This document shows positions 43,281 through 52,541 of a stretch of 64,000 bases of DNA, piece after piece. Each line of letters starts with the position of its first letter. Positions within the stretch are counted from its first letter, which is position 1. Origin of the DNA: Erythrobacter sp. HKB08 (GTDB lineage Bacteria; Pseudomonadota; Alphaproteobacteria; Sphingomonadales; Sphingomonadaceae). The notes beneath the pieces are model-generated. The model was not told the origin of the DNA. It worked only from the letters and a program-made list of their open reading frames with translations, and ran no database searches. A program made the translations under genes and the position numbers. The stretch is taken from contig NZ_CP035310.1 in the NCBI RefSeq assembly GCF_004114695.1, forward strand, positions 62,001-126,000. The letters are read 5' to 3'.

Positions 43281-43730
43281 ATGCAGCGCGCCATATCCCT
43301 CTACGACCGGACGACCCGTTTCCTGTCCGGCTCCCTGATCGAGAGCGGCGCGCTGCTACTCACCCGCCTTTCGCTGGCCGGCGTCTTCTGGCGCTCGGGC
43401 CGGACCAAGGTGGTCGAAGGCAGCTGGCTGCAGATCGAGGAGACGCAGTACTATTTGTTCGAGGAATTCGGCCTGCCCGTTTCTCCGCAAATCATGGTCC
43501 CGATGGCGACCTATGCGGAATTTTTCCTGCCGGTCCTCGTCGCCTTGGGCCTCGCGACGCGTCTGTCCGCCCTCGCCCTTCTTGGCATGACGATGGTCAT
43601 CCAGTTCCTGGTCTTTCCGGAAGCCTGGTGGGCGACCCACAGCCTGTGGGCGGCGATGGCGCTGGTCCTCGTCAGCCGCGGCGCAGGCCTTTTTTCGCTC
43701 GACGCGCTCATTGCCAGGGTGCGAGGGTGA
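43281..43730 (+). CDS. DoxX family membrane protein of the bufferin operon
   Basis: A 149-residue membrane protein with about four helices (20-40, 72-95, 98-115, 118-138). L-L-L-T-R-L-S-L-A-G-V-F-W-R-S-G-R-T-K and E-F-F-L-P-V-L-V-A-L-G match DoxX proteins that recur in bufferin and related HvfX clusters (BufD-like). A link to electron supply for the modifying enzyme or to membrane copper handling is suspected, not proven. GGAGAG precedes the start 25 bp after bufA1. Confidence 0.88.
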   Translation: MQRAISLYDRTTRFLSGSLIESGALLLTRLSLAGVFWRSGRTKVVEGSWLQIEETQYYLFEEFGLPVSPQIMVPMATYAEFFLPVLVALGLATRLSALALLGMTMVIQFLVFPEAWWATHSLWAAMALVLVSRGAGLFSLDALIARVRG

Positions 43731-43754
43731 TCCCGCTCTCGGGGGAGAGAAACG

Positions 43755-44285
43755 ATGATTGCAGACGAGCCGACCCTCGCCAGTTTGATGGCCCGCTCGC
43801 AAAAGGGCGACCAGCAGGCCTATGCCGTGCTGCTTACCGAAGTGCAGCTGTGGCTGGAACGCTATTTCCGCCGCCGCTGCGCCCCGGCCCAGCTCGACGA
43901 CCTGGTGCAGGAAGTGATGATGGCGGTGCATAACAAGCGCGCCACCTGGGACCCGACCCGCGCATTCCTGCCGTGGCTGGCGGCGATCGCGCGCTATCGC
44001 TGGGTCGATCACCTGCGCAAGGTCTATCGCAACGAGGAAGACGCGCTGGAAGATTTCGACGCGCCGGAAGACAGCGAGGAAGAAGCCGTCCTTGCCCGGC
44101 TTAGCCTCGAGCGCATGTTCGTCCACATTCCCGAAAAACAGTCCGAAGCGATCGAGCTGGTGAAGATCGAAGGCCTGTCGATCAGGGAAGCCGCCGAGCG
44201 GAGCGGGCAAAGCGAATCCGCCGTCAAAGTGAATATCCATCGCGGGCTGAAGAAGCTATCCGCGCTCGTAGAGAAGGCAGAATGA
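43755..44285 (+). CDS. sigF: ECF sigma factor, sigma-F type (metal stress)
   Basis: A 176-residue ECF sigma factor. Sigma2 (about 22-88) includes Q-L-D-D-L-V-Q-E-V-M-M-A-V-H and W-L-A-A-I-A-R-Y-R-W-V-D; sigma4 (about 113-170) has I-P-E-K-Q-S-E-A-I-E-L-V and E-S-A-V-K-V-N-I-H-R-G-L-K-K-L. This group partners with NrsF, encoded next and overlapping by ATGA, and in Caulobacter answers chromate, cadmium and copper stress. Identical GTAACC-N16-CGAA promoters precede both bufferin operons, including its own. Confidence 0.92.
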   Translation: MIADEPTLASLMARSQKGDQQAYAVLLTEVQLWLERYFRRRCAPAQLDDLVQEVMMAVHNKRATWDPTRAFLPWLAAIARYRWVDHLRKVYRNEEDALEDFDAPEDSEEEAVLARLSLERMFVHIPEKQSEAIELVKIEGLSIREAAERSGQSESAVKVNIHRGLKKLSALVEKAE

Positions 44286-44941
44286 CCATGAACCCCGAAC
44301 GCGGCAGGGTACCCAATCCCCTGATCGACCAGCTCACGCAGGAGCTCGAACCGGTCCGTGCAATCCGCCTGCGCGACGGGCTGGCGCTCGTCGCTCTCGC
44401 GATGGTCGGCACGGTCCTCGCCGTCGAGTTCATCGACGGGCTGTGGCGCGGCGCCTTTGCCGGAGAAGCCTCCGCCTTCTTCGTCATCGGTAACGGGTTG
44501 CTGCTCGTCCTCGGGCTTGCAGCTGCGACAAGCGCCGTCGGCATGGCCAGCCCGCGCGTCGGCAATCGCCACGAAGGACCCAAATGGGCGATGGCGATGG
44601 CCGCCGTCCTCCCCGCAGGCGCGCTCCTCTCGCTGCTGGGCCACGACCATCCCGCGAGCGGTTTCGACGATCCCTATGGCCTCGAATGCATGACCAAGGG
44701 GTTGATCGCGTCGCTGCTGGTCACAGGGTCGCTGGTGGTCTGGCTGCGCCGGGGTGCACCGGTTTCGGCCAGTGCCGCTGGCCTGCTGGTAGGCACAGCA
44801 GCCGCATCGCTGGGGAGCGTCGCATACGGCCTCGCCTGTCCGATCGACACGGTTGCGCACATCGGCATCTGGCACTTCGCGCCGGTCCCGATCGGTGCGC
44901 TTATCGGACGCCTCGCCCTGCCCCCGCTACTTCGCTGGTAG
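44282..44941 (+). CDS. nrsF: NrsF (DUF1109) anti-sigma factor
   Basis: A 219-residue membrane protein with about six helices and a short cytoplasmic N-terminus (about 1-30) that would hold the sigma factor. Two cysteines, C136 (L-E-C-M-T-K-G) and C186 (L-A-C-P-I-D-T-V-A-H), match the pair known to be needed for metal sensing in Caulobacter NrsF, together with nearby histidines. Metal binding would release sigma-F. It overlaps sigF and ends 3 bp from the convergent ZntB gene. Confidence 0.93.
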   Translation: MTMNPERGRVPNPLIDQLTQELEPVRAIRLRDGLALVALAMVGTVLAVEFIDGLWRGAFAGEASAFFVIGNGLLLVLGLAAATSAVGMASPRVGNRHEGPKWAMAMAAVLPAGALLSLLGHDHPASGFDDPYGLECMTKGLIASLLVTGSLVVWLRRGAPVSASAAGLLVGTAAASLGSVAYGLACPIDTVAHIGIWHFAPVPIGALIGRLALPPLLRW

Positions 44942-44944
44942 CAG

Positions 44945-45955
44945 CTAGAGCCACTTCCATTTCCAGAAGAACACCAGCTGCGCGACCAGGATCGCGAGGC
45001 ACAGCGCAACGACGATCCAGAACGCGTCCCCATCGTTCACCCCCGGTATCCCGCCCACGTTGATGCCGAGCAGGCCGGTGAGGAAGCCGAGCGGCAGGAA
45101 GATCGCGGCGACGATGGTCAGGATGTAGTTCGTCCGGTCGGAGCTTGCGACCGCGCGGGCGCGCAGCTCGTCCATCAGCACAACCGCGCTTTCCTTGCTG
45201 ATGTCGATATCGTCGAGATACCGGCGCAGCCGATCGATGGTCTCGGCCATTTCGCGCCGGTCGTGATCCTCGAACCAGCCGGGAGCATCGCGGCTGATCA
45301 TCTCGAAGGCGGCGTGCTGCGGACCCATGTGGCGCTTGAGCGCGAGGCAGTTGCGCCGGATCGTGGTGATCTTGTCGAGAGTTTCATCCGCTTCCTCGTC
45401 GAGATCGGCCGCCTCGCATTCGTCGATATGCGCGTTCATGTCGACGATCGACTGGTTCATCCGCGCGATCATGTGCTCGGTCAGCGAGGTGATGAGCGCG
45501 CCGGCATCGCCCGGGCCGCGCCCCCGGTCGATTTCCGCCAGCGTGTCGCGCGGGGTCTGGAGCGGCTGGCGGCGCAGGGTAATCAGGCGCTTGCCGTCCG
45601 ACCACAGCTGCATCGAGACCATGTCTTCGGGCTCTGCGCCCGGATTGAAGTTGATCCCCCTCAGCGTTGCGACCAGCGTGTTGCCTTCGCGAAAGGCTCG
45701 CGGGCGGGTCTCGTTGCTGGTCAAGAGCTCGGCGGTCGGCTCCGGGATAGCCATCACCTCCTGCAGCCAGTCGTAGACACCCTCCCGGTCGCGGCACAGG
45801 TGGAGCCACAGTACCTCGTCGGTATTGGCCGGCTGCCAGTCCTGCACACCTGCCCAGTCGATCGGCCTTCCCCCGCCGGCCCCGTCCAGCACGCGGGCGA
45901 AGAGGAGCGGCGTGCCGGCTTCGGTATCGTGTCTTTCCATTCGCTCCTCATGCAC
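44945..45955 (-). CDS. zntB: ZntB-type CorA family metal transporter
   Basis: A 336-residue CorA-fold protein. A large N-terminal cytoplasmic domain with long helices (about 150-260) ends in two membrane helices (about 275-295 and 309-330). The G-x-N filter motif is G-I-N-V-G-G-I-P-G, as in ZntB proteins rather than the G-M-N of CorA. It would transport zinc or another divalent cation, import being the current view. The N-terminal ATG at 45955 is taken; 45940 is possible. Nearness to the metal-stress sigma operon is suggestive only. Confidence 0.9.
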   Translation of the reverse strand: MHEERMERHDTEAGTPLLFARVLDGAGGGRPIDWAGVQDWQPANTDEVLWLHLCRDREGVYDWLQEVMAIPEPTAELLTSNETRPRAFREGNTLVATLRGINFNPGAEPEDMVSMQLWSDGKRLITLRRQPLQTPRDTLAEIDRGRGPGDAGALITSLTEHMIARMNQSIVDMNAHIDECEAADLDEEADETLDKITTIRRNCLALKRHMGPQHAAFEMISRDAPGWFEDHDRREMAETIDRLRRYLDDIDISKESAVVLMDELRARAVASSDRTNYILTIVAAIFLPLGFLTGLLGINVGGIPGVNDGDAFWIVVALCLAILVAQLVFFWKWKWL

Positions 45956-46010
45956 GATGGGGTGCGCCCTGTCATTGCCCCTTCACATGCACGCGCGTAT
46001 AGGCAGCCCC

Positions 46011-47138
46011 ATGTCCGAGATCCGTCCCTGGCGCACCATCGAGCGCCGCAAGAGCCGCCAGATCATGGTCGGCGATACCCCCGTCGGCGGCGATGCCCCC
46101 ATCACCGTCCAGACGATGACCAATACGCCGACCGAAGATGCGGTTGCGACGATCGACCAGATTCGTCGCTGCGAGGAAGCGGGCGCGGATATCATTCGCG
46201 TATCCTGCCCGACCGAAGAATCGACCGCGGCCTTCGCCAAGATCGCGAAGGCGGCCCGCGTGCCGCTCGTGGCCGACATCCACTTCCACTACAAGCGCGC
46301 GCTCGAGGCCGCCGATGCCGGGGCAGCCTGCCTGCGGATCAACCCGGGCAACATCGGCTCATCCGAACGCGTTGCCGAAGTCGTTCGTGCCGCAAAGGCG
46401 AACGGCTGCGCGATCCGCATCGGCGTGAATGCCGGCAGCCTGGAAAAGGACCTGCTCGAGAAATACGGCGAGCCCTGCCCCGAAGCGCTGGTTGAAAGCG
46501 CGCTCGACCATATCAAGCTGCTGCAGGACCACGACTTCCACGAATACAAGGTCGCGGTGAAGGCGTCGGACGTCTTCCTCGCGGTCAGCGCCTACATGGG
46601 CCTCGCCGAAGCGGTCGATTGCCCGCTGCATCTCGGCATTACCGAGGCGGGCGGCCTGATCGGCGGCACGGTCAAGAGCTCGATCGGTATCGGCAACTTG
46701 CTGTGGGCGGGCATCGGCGATACGATCCGCGTCAGCCTCTCTGCCGAGCCGGAAGACGAGGTGCGCGTCGGCTTCGAAATCCTCAAGGCGCTCGGCTTGC
46801 GCACGCGCGGAGTGCGCGTCGTGTCCTGCCCGTCGTGTGCGCGGCAGGGCTTCGACGTGATCCGCACCGTGCAGGCACTCGAAGAACGCCTCCAGCACAT
46901 CAAGACGCCGCTCTCGCTCTCGGTTCTCGGCTGCGTCGTGAACGGTCCGGGCGAAGCGCGCGAGACCGACATCGGAATTACCGGCGGCGGCAAGGGCAAG
47001 CATATGGTATATCTGTCCGGCGTGACTGATCACCATGTCGAGGACGGCGACATGCTCGACCACATCGTCGAGCTGGTCGAGAAAAAGGCCGCCGAAATCG
47101 AAGCCGAGGCGGAAGCCAAGGCGATAGCAGCGGAGTAG
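46011..47138 (+). CDS. ispG: 4-hydroxy-3-methylbut-2-en-1-yl diphosphate synthase (flavodoxin)
   Basis: A 375-residue [4Fe-4S] enzyme of the MEP isoprenoid pathway. The TIM-barrel start reads [16 protein letters not shown] and R-I-N-P-G-N-I-G are typical. Cluster cysteines lie in [10 protein letters not shown] and [11 protein letters not shown]. The ATG at 46011 is chosen as the conserved [10 protein letters not shown] start; ATG 45987 is in frame but adds a poor extension. It diverges from zntB with 55 bp between. Confidence 0.96.
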   Translation: MSEIRPWRTIERRKSRQIMVGDTPVGGDAPITVQTMTNTPTEDAVATIDQIRRCEEAGADIIRVSCPTEESTAAFAKIAKAARVPLVADIHFHYKRALEAADAGAACLRINPGNIGSSERVAEVVRAAKANGCAIRIGVNAGSLEKDLLEKYGEPCPEALVESALDHIKLLQDHDFHEYKVAVKASDVFLAVSAYMGLAEAVDCPLHLGITEAGGLIGGTVKSSIGIGNLLWAGIGDTIRVSLSAEPEDEVRVGFEILKALGLRTRGVRVVSCPSCARQGFDVIRTVQALEERLQHIKTPLSLSVLGCVVNGPGEARETDIGITGGGKGKHMVYLSGVTDHHVEDGDMLDHIVELVEKKAAEIEAEAEAKAIAAE

Positions 47139-47141
47139 GCC

Positions 47142-47372
47142 ATGACGAGCGAGACGACGACCGAGAACGTGGAGATCCTTCCCCCGGTCGAAACGTCTCG
47201 CAAGCTCGGTGCCGCAGCGGTGGGCGCTACCGCTCTCGGTGCGCTTGCCTTGGGAGCGGTCGCGCTCGGCGCTTTCGCGGTCGGGCGACTGGTGGTTGGC
47301 CGGATGACCATGGGCGATGCGCACATCAGGCGCCTGCGGATCGACCGGCTCGAGATCGGCGAAATCGACTGA
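47142..47372 (+). CDS. small Ala/Gly-rich protein, function unknown
   Basis: A 76-residue protein beginning 3 bp after ispG. The first 18 residues are polar; residues 20-55 are a six-residue-periodic Gly-Ala-Leu pattern (G-A-L-A-L-G-A-V-A-L-G-A), then I-R-R-L-R-I-D-R-L-E-I. The periodicity could be a membrane hairpin or a short beta-helix-like stack as in bactofilins. I do not recognise the family. It is probably co-transcribed with ispG. Confidence 0.65.
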   Translation: MTSETTTENVEILPPVETSRKLGAAAVGATALGALALGAVALGAFAVGRLVVGRMTMGDAHIRRLRIDRLEIGEID

Positions 47373-47410
47373 TACTGCCGGCAGCGGCGGAAAATTGCGG
47401 GAGGGGTTAA

Positions 47411-48841
47411 GTGGCCGAACTCGAAACGGATTATCTCGTCATCGGCGCGGGCGCGGTCGGCCTCGCTTTCGTCGACACGCTGCTCGAGGAAGACCCGGAC
47501 GCGACCTTCCTGTTCGTCGATCGCCACGCCAAGCCGGGCGGCCACTGGAACGACGCCTATTCCTTCGTGACGCTGCACCAGCCCTCCGCGATCTACGGAC
47601 TTGAATCGACCCCGCTCGGCCAGGACCGGATCGACACCGCCGGGCCGAACAAGGGCTTCTACGAGCTGGCTAGCGGCGCGGAAGTGCTCGCCTATTTCGA
47701 CAATGCGATGCGCGACCGGCTGCTCCCGAGTGGACGGGTGCAATATTTCCCGAATTGCAATTACCTCGGCAATCACAGCTTCGAGAACCTGTTTTCCGGC
47801 GAGCGGCAGACGGTGAAGGTGCGGCGCAAGGTCGTCGATTCCACCTATTTCGAAACCTCGGTCCCCGCGACGCACAAGCGCCAGTTCGATGTTGCCGAGG
47901 GCGTGCGCATCGCCATCCCGGGCGACCTGCAGGACCTCTGGAAACAGCCGGAGGAGATTCCCGAAAACTACGTCATCCTCGGCGGCGGCAAGACTGCGAT
48001 GGATACCGGCGTGTGGCTGCTGCAGGCAGGCGTCCCGGCCGATCGCATCACCTGGGTTCGCCCGCGCGAGAGCTGGTTCCTCAACCGCGCCTTCATCCAG
48101 CCGGGCGAGCAGTTCTTCGAGAAGGTAATCGAAGGCCAGACCGCGATCTTCGAAGAGGCCGCCAAGGCGGACAACGTCGACGAGCTGTTCCTCGCGCTGG
48201 AAGAGCGCGGCTTCATGCTGCGGCTCGACAAGGACGCGCTGCCGCGCATGTTCCATTATCCGGTCATCTCCACCGGCGAGATCGAGCTGCTGCGCCAGAT
48301 CGAGAATGTCGTGCGCATGGGCCGCGTGACCTCCATCGAGGCGGATCGCATGGTGCTGAAGGAGGGCGAGGTTCCGGTCGCACCGGACACCATGTTCATC
48401 GACTGCACCGCCTCTGCCGTGCGCCCCAAGCCGACCCGCCCGCAGTTCGAGCCGGGGCTCATCACCCTGCAACTCCTTCATGTGCCGCTGGTCACGCTGA
48501 ACGCAGCAGTCACCGCAGTGATCGAGGCGAATTTCGACACCGACGAGGAGAAGAACGCGCTCGGCATGCCGGTGTCCTTCATCGACACGATCGGCGGCTA
48601 TGCGATGACGCTGCTCGGCACGGGCATGAACCGCATGGCCTGGGCGAACAATCCGGTCCTCAGCAAGTGGCTCGCCCAATCGCGGCTCGATCCCTCGGCG
48701 AGAACCGTTGCGTGGCTGCAGGCCAATGCGCCCGAGAGGCTCGCGGTCGTCGGCAAGATGATGCAGGCCAGCATGGCTGCCGGGCCGAACCTGCAACGCC
48801 TCGCGATGCAGGCGCAGCAACAGGACAACGCCGCCGCATGA
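47411..48841 (+). CDS. FAD/NAD(P)-binding oxidoreductase, flavin monooxygenase-like
   Basis: A 476-residue protein with GTG start. The FAD fold L-V-I-G-A-G-A-V-G-L-A-F is at about 9-20 and P-G-G-H-W-N-D near residue 42 matches Baeyer-Villiger/FMO-type enzymes; a second dinucleotide site I-L-G-G-G-K-T-A-M-D is at about 188-197. It would use NADPH and oxygen or act as an oxidoreductase; the substrate is unknown. The stop overlaps the thioredoxin-like gene (ATGA). Confidence 0.82.
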   Translation: MAELETDYLVIGAGAVGLAFVDTLLEEDPDATFLFVDRHAKPGGHWNDAYSFVTLHQPSAIYGLESTPLGQDRIDTAGPNKGFYELASGAEVLAYFDNAMRDRLLPSGRVQYFPNCNYLGNHSFENLFSGERQTVKVRRKVVDSTYFETSVPATHKRQFDVAEGVRIAIPGDLQDLWKQPEEIPENYVILGGGKTAMDTGVWLLQAGVPADRITWVRPRESWFLNRAFIQPGEQFFEKVIEGQTAIFEEAAKADNVDELFLALEERGFMLRLDKDALPRMFHYPVISTGEIELLRQIENVVRMGRVTSIEADRMVLKEGEVPVAPDTMFIDCTASAVRPKPTRPQFEPGLITLQLLHVPLVTLNAAVTAVIEANFDTDEEKNALGMPVSFIDTIGGYAMTLLGTGMNRMAWANNPVLSKWLAQSRLDPSARTVAWLQANAPERLAVVGKMMQASMAAGPNLQRLAMQAQQQDNAAA

Positions 48842-49350
48842 CATCGCCATTCAGGTCGGCCTTCGCGCCGCTTTCCGCGCTTCTATTGCTCTCCGCCTGC
48901 GCCGCGACCGGCGGCGGTGCAGCCTATCATCCCGAAGCGACGCCCTATGTCGATGTTGAAGATGCTGCCGCCGATCTTGCGGCGGCAGAGGCGGGAGCAG
49001 CGATCGAGGGCAAGCTGCTGCTCGCCGTGTTCGGGGCCAACTGGTGTCACGACAGCCGCGCGCTTGCCGGCTGGCTTGAAAGCGAGCGCTTTCGCCCGTT
49101 GGTCGAAGCGCACTTCACCGTGGTCTATATCGATGTCGGCACCCCGCAGAACGGCGAGGGACGCAATCTCGAACTCGCCGCCATGCGCGGGGTCGAGGAT
49201 ATCGAGGGAACGCCCAACCTGCTCGTCATCCGCCCGGGGCAAATGCGCGCACTCAACGCGGATAGCGCGAAGACCTGGCGCAATGCCGCCAGCCGCAGTG
49301 CCGAAGAGATTTACGCCGAGCTAGAAAGCTATGTGAGCGCGCAGGAGTAG
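48838..49350 (+). CDS. thioredoxin-fold lipoprotein
   Basis: A 170-residue protein with a lipoprotein signal (L-L-L-L-S-A-C21). The thioredoxin-like fold is indicated by L-L-A-V-F-G-A-N-W-C-H-D-S-R-A-L and the cis-Pro motif E-G-T-P-N-L-L. The active site has only one cysteine (W-C-H-D-S), so it is not a classical disulfide exchanger. It overlaps the monooxygenase-like gene, so both may act on one pathway. Exported and membrane-anchored by inference from the lipobox. Confidence 0.8.
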   Translation: MTSPFRSAFAPLSALLLLSACAATGGGAAYHPEATPYVDVEDAAADLAAAEAGAAIEGKLLLAVFGANWCHDSRALAGWLESERFRPLVEAHFTVVYIDVGTPQNGEGRNLELAAMRGVEDIEGTPNLLVIRPGQMRALNADSAKTWRNAASRSAEEIYAELESYVSAQE

Positions 49351-49384
49351 GCCGGTTCTCCACGTCGTCCACCATGCCGACTAC

Positions 49385-50260
49385 ATGGCTCCGCGCCCCG
49401 AGCGCGGGACGTTCAAGTTCGACAAGTATTTCCTCGTCATGGAGGAACTGCGCGCCAGCGGCGAAGCGCTGACCGAGCACGCACCCGACCCCTGCCCGCG
49501 CGAATGGCTCGAGGCAGTGCATTGCCCCGAATATGTCGAGCAGGTCTTCACCGCCTCGGTCCCGCGCGAGAAGGAACGGCGGATCGGCTTCCCCGTCACG
49601 CAGCACATCGCCAGCCGCGTGCGTCACACCAATGGCGGAACGTGGCTCGCCGCACAGCTCGCGATGGAGCACGGCTATGCCGCCAACAGCGCGGCCGGGA
49701 GCCACCATGCGCTGCACGATACCGGCGCGGGTTACTGCGTGTTCAACGACCTTGCCGTGTGCGCCAACCGGCTGCTGGCCGAAGGCGATGCGAAGCGCGT
49801 GCTGATCGTCGATTGCGACGTGCACCAGGGCGATGGAACCGCAAGCCTCATGGCGGGCCGCGAGGATGTCTTCACCCTCTCGCTCCATGCCGAGAAGAAT
49901 TTCCCTGTCCGCAAGGCGCGGTCCAGCCGCGATATCGCGCTGCCCGACGGAATTGGCGATGACGATTACCTCGCAGCGCTCGAAGAGGCGTTGCCCGCTA
50001 TCGTCGAGCAGTTCGCACCCGATATCGTGCTCTATCAGGCGGGGGTCGATCCGCATGAGCAGGACAAGCTCGGCCGGCTTGCCTTGAGCGACGAGGGGCT
50101 GGCGCGGCGCGATCGTTTCGTGGTTGCGCAGGCGCGCTCGCGCGGCCTCCCCATCGCGAGCGCGCTTGGCGGAGGATACGGCGAGGACCAGCGCGCGGTA
50201 GCGGCGCGCCATGCCCGCTCGATGCTCGAAATGGCGGCCGAAAACCGCCTCTGGGGCTGA
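49385..50260 (+). CDS. histone deacetylase family protein (acetoin utilisation/class IV-type)
   Basis: A 291-residue zinc amidohydrolase from ATG 49385. Catalytic motifs: S-H-H-A-L-H-D-T-G (about 100-108), F-N-D-L-A-V, and metal-binding I-V-D-C-D-V-H-Q-G-D-G (about 141-151). The ATG cuts into the conserved first strand: codons immediately upstream (from about 49355) read V-L-H-V-V-H-H-A-D-Y in frame, preceded at 7 nt by AGGAG, but the first of them is GTT, not a start codon. It deacetylates small amides or polyamines; protein targets are uncertain. Confidence 0.85.
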   Translation: MAPRPERGTFKFDKYFLVMEELRASGEALTEHAPDPCPREWLEAVHCPEYVEQVFTASVPREKERRIGFPVTQHIASRVRHTNGGTWLAAQLAMEHGYAANSAAGSHHALHDTGAGYCVFNDLAVCANRLLAEGDAKRVLIVDCDVHQGDGTASLMAGREDVFTLSLHAEKNFPVRKARSSRDIALPDGIGDDDYLAALEEALPAIVEQFAPDIVLYQAGVDPHEQDKLGRLALSDEGLARRDRFVVAQARSRGLPIASALGGGYGEDQRAVAARHARSMLEMAAENRLWG

Positions 50261-50401
50261 ATTTCCGGCCTTCGGACTGCATTCGGTCCCACACGGAGCA
50301 CGGCGAGGCTCGCAAAAGCTAACATTCGTTTGGAGGAGCGCGCTCGAGCGATTATCTTTCCGTTCACACTTCGCGGTCGAAAATATGCTATGGTACGAGC
50401 C

Positions 50402-51118
50402 ATGAACCGGAGAGAACTCCTCACCACTTCCCTAGCGGCAGGCGTTGCCGCCACGCTGCCCGTGCGGCTGGCCGCCCAGGTGCGCACCGGCACGGCGCGC
50501 GATGCGATCCTCGCCGACATCGCCAAGCGCGAGCAGCAGCGCGCGGGCGACCTGCTGTGGCGCCGGGATGTCGTGGGTATTGCCGATTTCGGCCTGCGCA
50601 GCAGCGAGCCGCGCTTCCACTTCGTCGATCTGGAGCGGGGCGTGGTCGATTCCTACCTCGTGAGCCACGGCGACGGTTCCGATCCGGAACATGACGGCTG
50701 GCTCAACTGGTATTCGAACGAGCACAATTCGCACTGCACCAGCAAGGGTCTCTACATGACCTACGGCTGGTACACCGGGCGCTACGGCACCTCGATCAGG
50801 CTCGAAGGGCTCGACCCGACCAATTCCAATGCGCTCGACCGCGCGATCGTCATGCACCGTGCGCAATATGCCGAGCCCGAGCATGTCGAGAAATGGGGCC
50901 GCCTCGGCCGCTCGAACGGCTGCTTCGCGATGGGCGATGCGGATTTCAAGCTGGCGCTACTGAAGCTTGGCGGTGGCCGCGTGCTGTTCGCCGACTCGCT
51001 TGGCCTCGCTGCCGATGGCACCCGCGTCGAGCGCCCGTCGCAGGAAGCCGGCGAAATCCGCCTCGTGCGCAATGAACCGCCGCGGGGCGAGGAAATCCTC
51101 ACCCCCGGCGTTTACTGA
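50402..51118 (+). CDS. murein L,D-transpeptidase catalytic-domain protein (YkuD_2)
   Basis: A 238-residue exported protein. The N-terminus M-N-R-R-E-L-L-T-T-S with a hydrophobic stretch and A-A-Q looks like a Tat signal. The catalytic end is seen in V-M-H-R-A-Q-Y and G-R-S-N-G-C-F-A-M, where the cysteine (about 180) is the nucleophile. It would crosslink or trim peptidoglycan stems. It is tail-to-tail with a second L,D-transpeptidase gene, 13 bp apart. The longer in-frame extension upstream was rejected because it lacks a signal at its start. Confidence 0.85.
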   Translation: MNRRELLTTSLAAGVAATLPVRLAAQVRTGTARDAILADIAKREQQRAGDLLWRRDVVGIADFGLRSSEPRFHFVDLERGVVDSYLVSHGDGSDPEHDGWLNWYSNEHNSHCTSKGLYMTYGWYTGRYGTSIRLEGLDPTNSNALDRAIVMHRAQYAEPEHVEKWGRLGRSNGCFAMGDADFKLALLKLGGGRVLFADSLGLAADGTRVERPSQEAGEIRLVRNEPPRGEEILTPGVY

Positions 51119-51131
51119 CACTCAAGCAAAA

Positions 51132-52517
51132 TCAGCTGTCGCGCAGGTCGTCCTCTAGCGGAATGATCTGCTCGCCCGTCACGCGCGCACGGTTAGCCAC
51201 GCGCGGCTTGTCGAGCGATTCCAGCACCGGTGCATCGCGGCCATAGATGTCGGGGAAGGTGCGAAGCTCGCCCTCGATGTCCTGCCCCATGGTGAAATAG
51301 GTGATGTAGACCGGCATGGTCTTCTCGAAGCCGACGCGGGTGTACTTGCCCGAGGTCAGCGTCGATTTCGCCTCGTCCGCCGATAGCCCGCCGCGCAGGA
51401 TGGCGAGCGTTATCGCCAGTTCGGTCGCGCGTTCGGTGCGGATGCAGCCATGGCTCAGCGCGCGCCGTTCGGTGCCGAACAGGTGGCGCGAGGGCGTGTC
51501 GTGCAGGAAGATCGCGTGCTTGTTGGGCATGTCGAGCTTCATCAGGCCGAGCGAATTGCCCGGACCCGGCTGCTGCACGACGCTGACCCAGCCATTCGCG
51601 CCCTTGGTCGCGGTATAGCCGTTGCGCTTGGCCCATGCCGGATTGCCGAGCACGCGGGCACCGAGCCCTTCGCCCTTCACGATCGACTGCGGCACGGTCC
51701 AGGTCGGATTGAAGATCACGCCCTCGACGCTTTCGGCAAGCTGCGGGGTCGCGGTGCGGCCCGGCTTGCCGACGACGGTGCGATAGGTGCGCACGATCTT
51801 GTCCTTGACCGTCAGGCGAAGCTGGTACTCCGGCACATTGGTCATCAGGTACTGGCTGCCGAGATCGCGGGCGAGCCAGCGCCAGCGGTCCATGTTGGCG
51901 CGGATCAGCTTGCGCTTCTCGGTGTTGCTGGCCGGCGTTTTCGCCAGCTCGTCGCGCAGGCGGTAATAATCCGGGTGTTCCGGCATGATCGTCTTGAGCG
52001 TACCGGCAAGGTCGCCGCTCTCGAGCGCTTGCGCCATCAGCTTGCCGGTCGGGTAGCGATCCTGGTCGGGATCGAGCACGAACCACTGCTTGCGCGAATC
52101 CATCGGCGTGCGGCCGTCGCGCAGGTCTTCGACGACCCATGCGAACATCTGGCTCGCCAGCGCATCGAGTTCCTCGCCCTCGCCTGCTGCGATCGCGGCC
52201 TTGAGATCCTGCGGACGGTATTCGGTCGGGTTCAGCCCCTCTTCGCCGAGGCCTTCGATGATGCTGACGAGGAAGCGTGCATTGTCGAGCGACCACGGCT
52301 GGACGACGGGAAATTCCGGCTGCGCCATTTCGTCGATCGCCTGGACGACCTCTTCCGACACCATGACGGTTTCGTCCGCTTCGACCGGTTCGCTTTCGAT
52401 TTCGGCCGGTTGCGGGAGGAGGTTTTCCGGCTGCGAACTCTGCGCAGCAATGGCCGCAGGGGCCAGCGCGCACACGGCGGCAGTCAAGGAAAGGCGAAGA
52501 AATGCTGGTTTATTCAC
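51132..52517 (-). CDS. L,D-transpeptidase (YcbB/LdtD-like)
   Basis: A 461-residue exported enzyme with a signal peptide (L-T-A-A-V-C-A-L-A-P ... A-I-A-A). An N-terminal scaffold region (about 60-200) precedes a YkuD catalytic domain with H-D-T-P-S-R-H-L-F and A-L-S-H-G-C-I-R-T-E (Cys nucleophile near 375). It makes 3-3 crosslinks in peptidoglycan. It has a strong palindrome 25 bp upstream of its start. Divergent from the EamA transporter. Confidence 0.9.
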   Translation of the reverse strand: MNKPAFLRLSLTAAVCALAPAAIAAQSSQPENLLPQPAEIESEPVEADETVMVSEEVVQAIDEMAQPEFPVVQPWSLDNARFLVSIIEGLGEEGLNPTEYRPQDLKAAIAAGEGEELDALASQMFAWVVEDLRDGRTPMDSRKQWFVLDPDQDRYPTGKLMAQALESGDLAGTLKTIMPEHPDYYRLRDELAKTPASNTEKRKLIRANMDRWRWLARDLGSQYLMTNVPEYQLRLTVKDKIVRTYRTVVGKPGRTATPQLAESVEGVIFNPTWTVPQSIVKGEGLGARVLGNPAWAKRNGYTATKGANGWVSVVQQPGPGNSLGLMKLDMPNKHAIFLHDTPSRHLFGTERRALSHGCIRTERATELAITLAILRGGLSADEAKSTLTSGKYTRVGFEKTMPVYITYFTMGQDIEGELRTFPDIYGRDAPVLESLDKPRVANRARVTGEQIIPLEDDLRDS

Positions 52518-52541
52518 GTCAGTCCCACCCGAGGATTTGTG

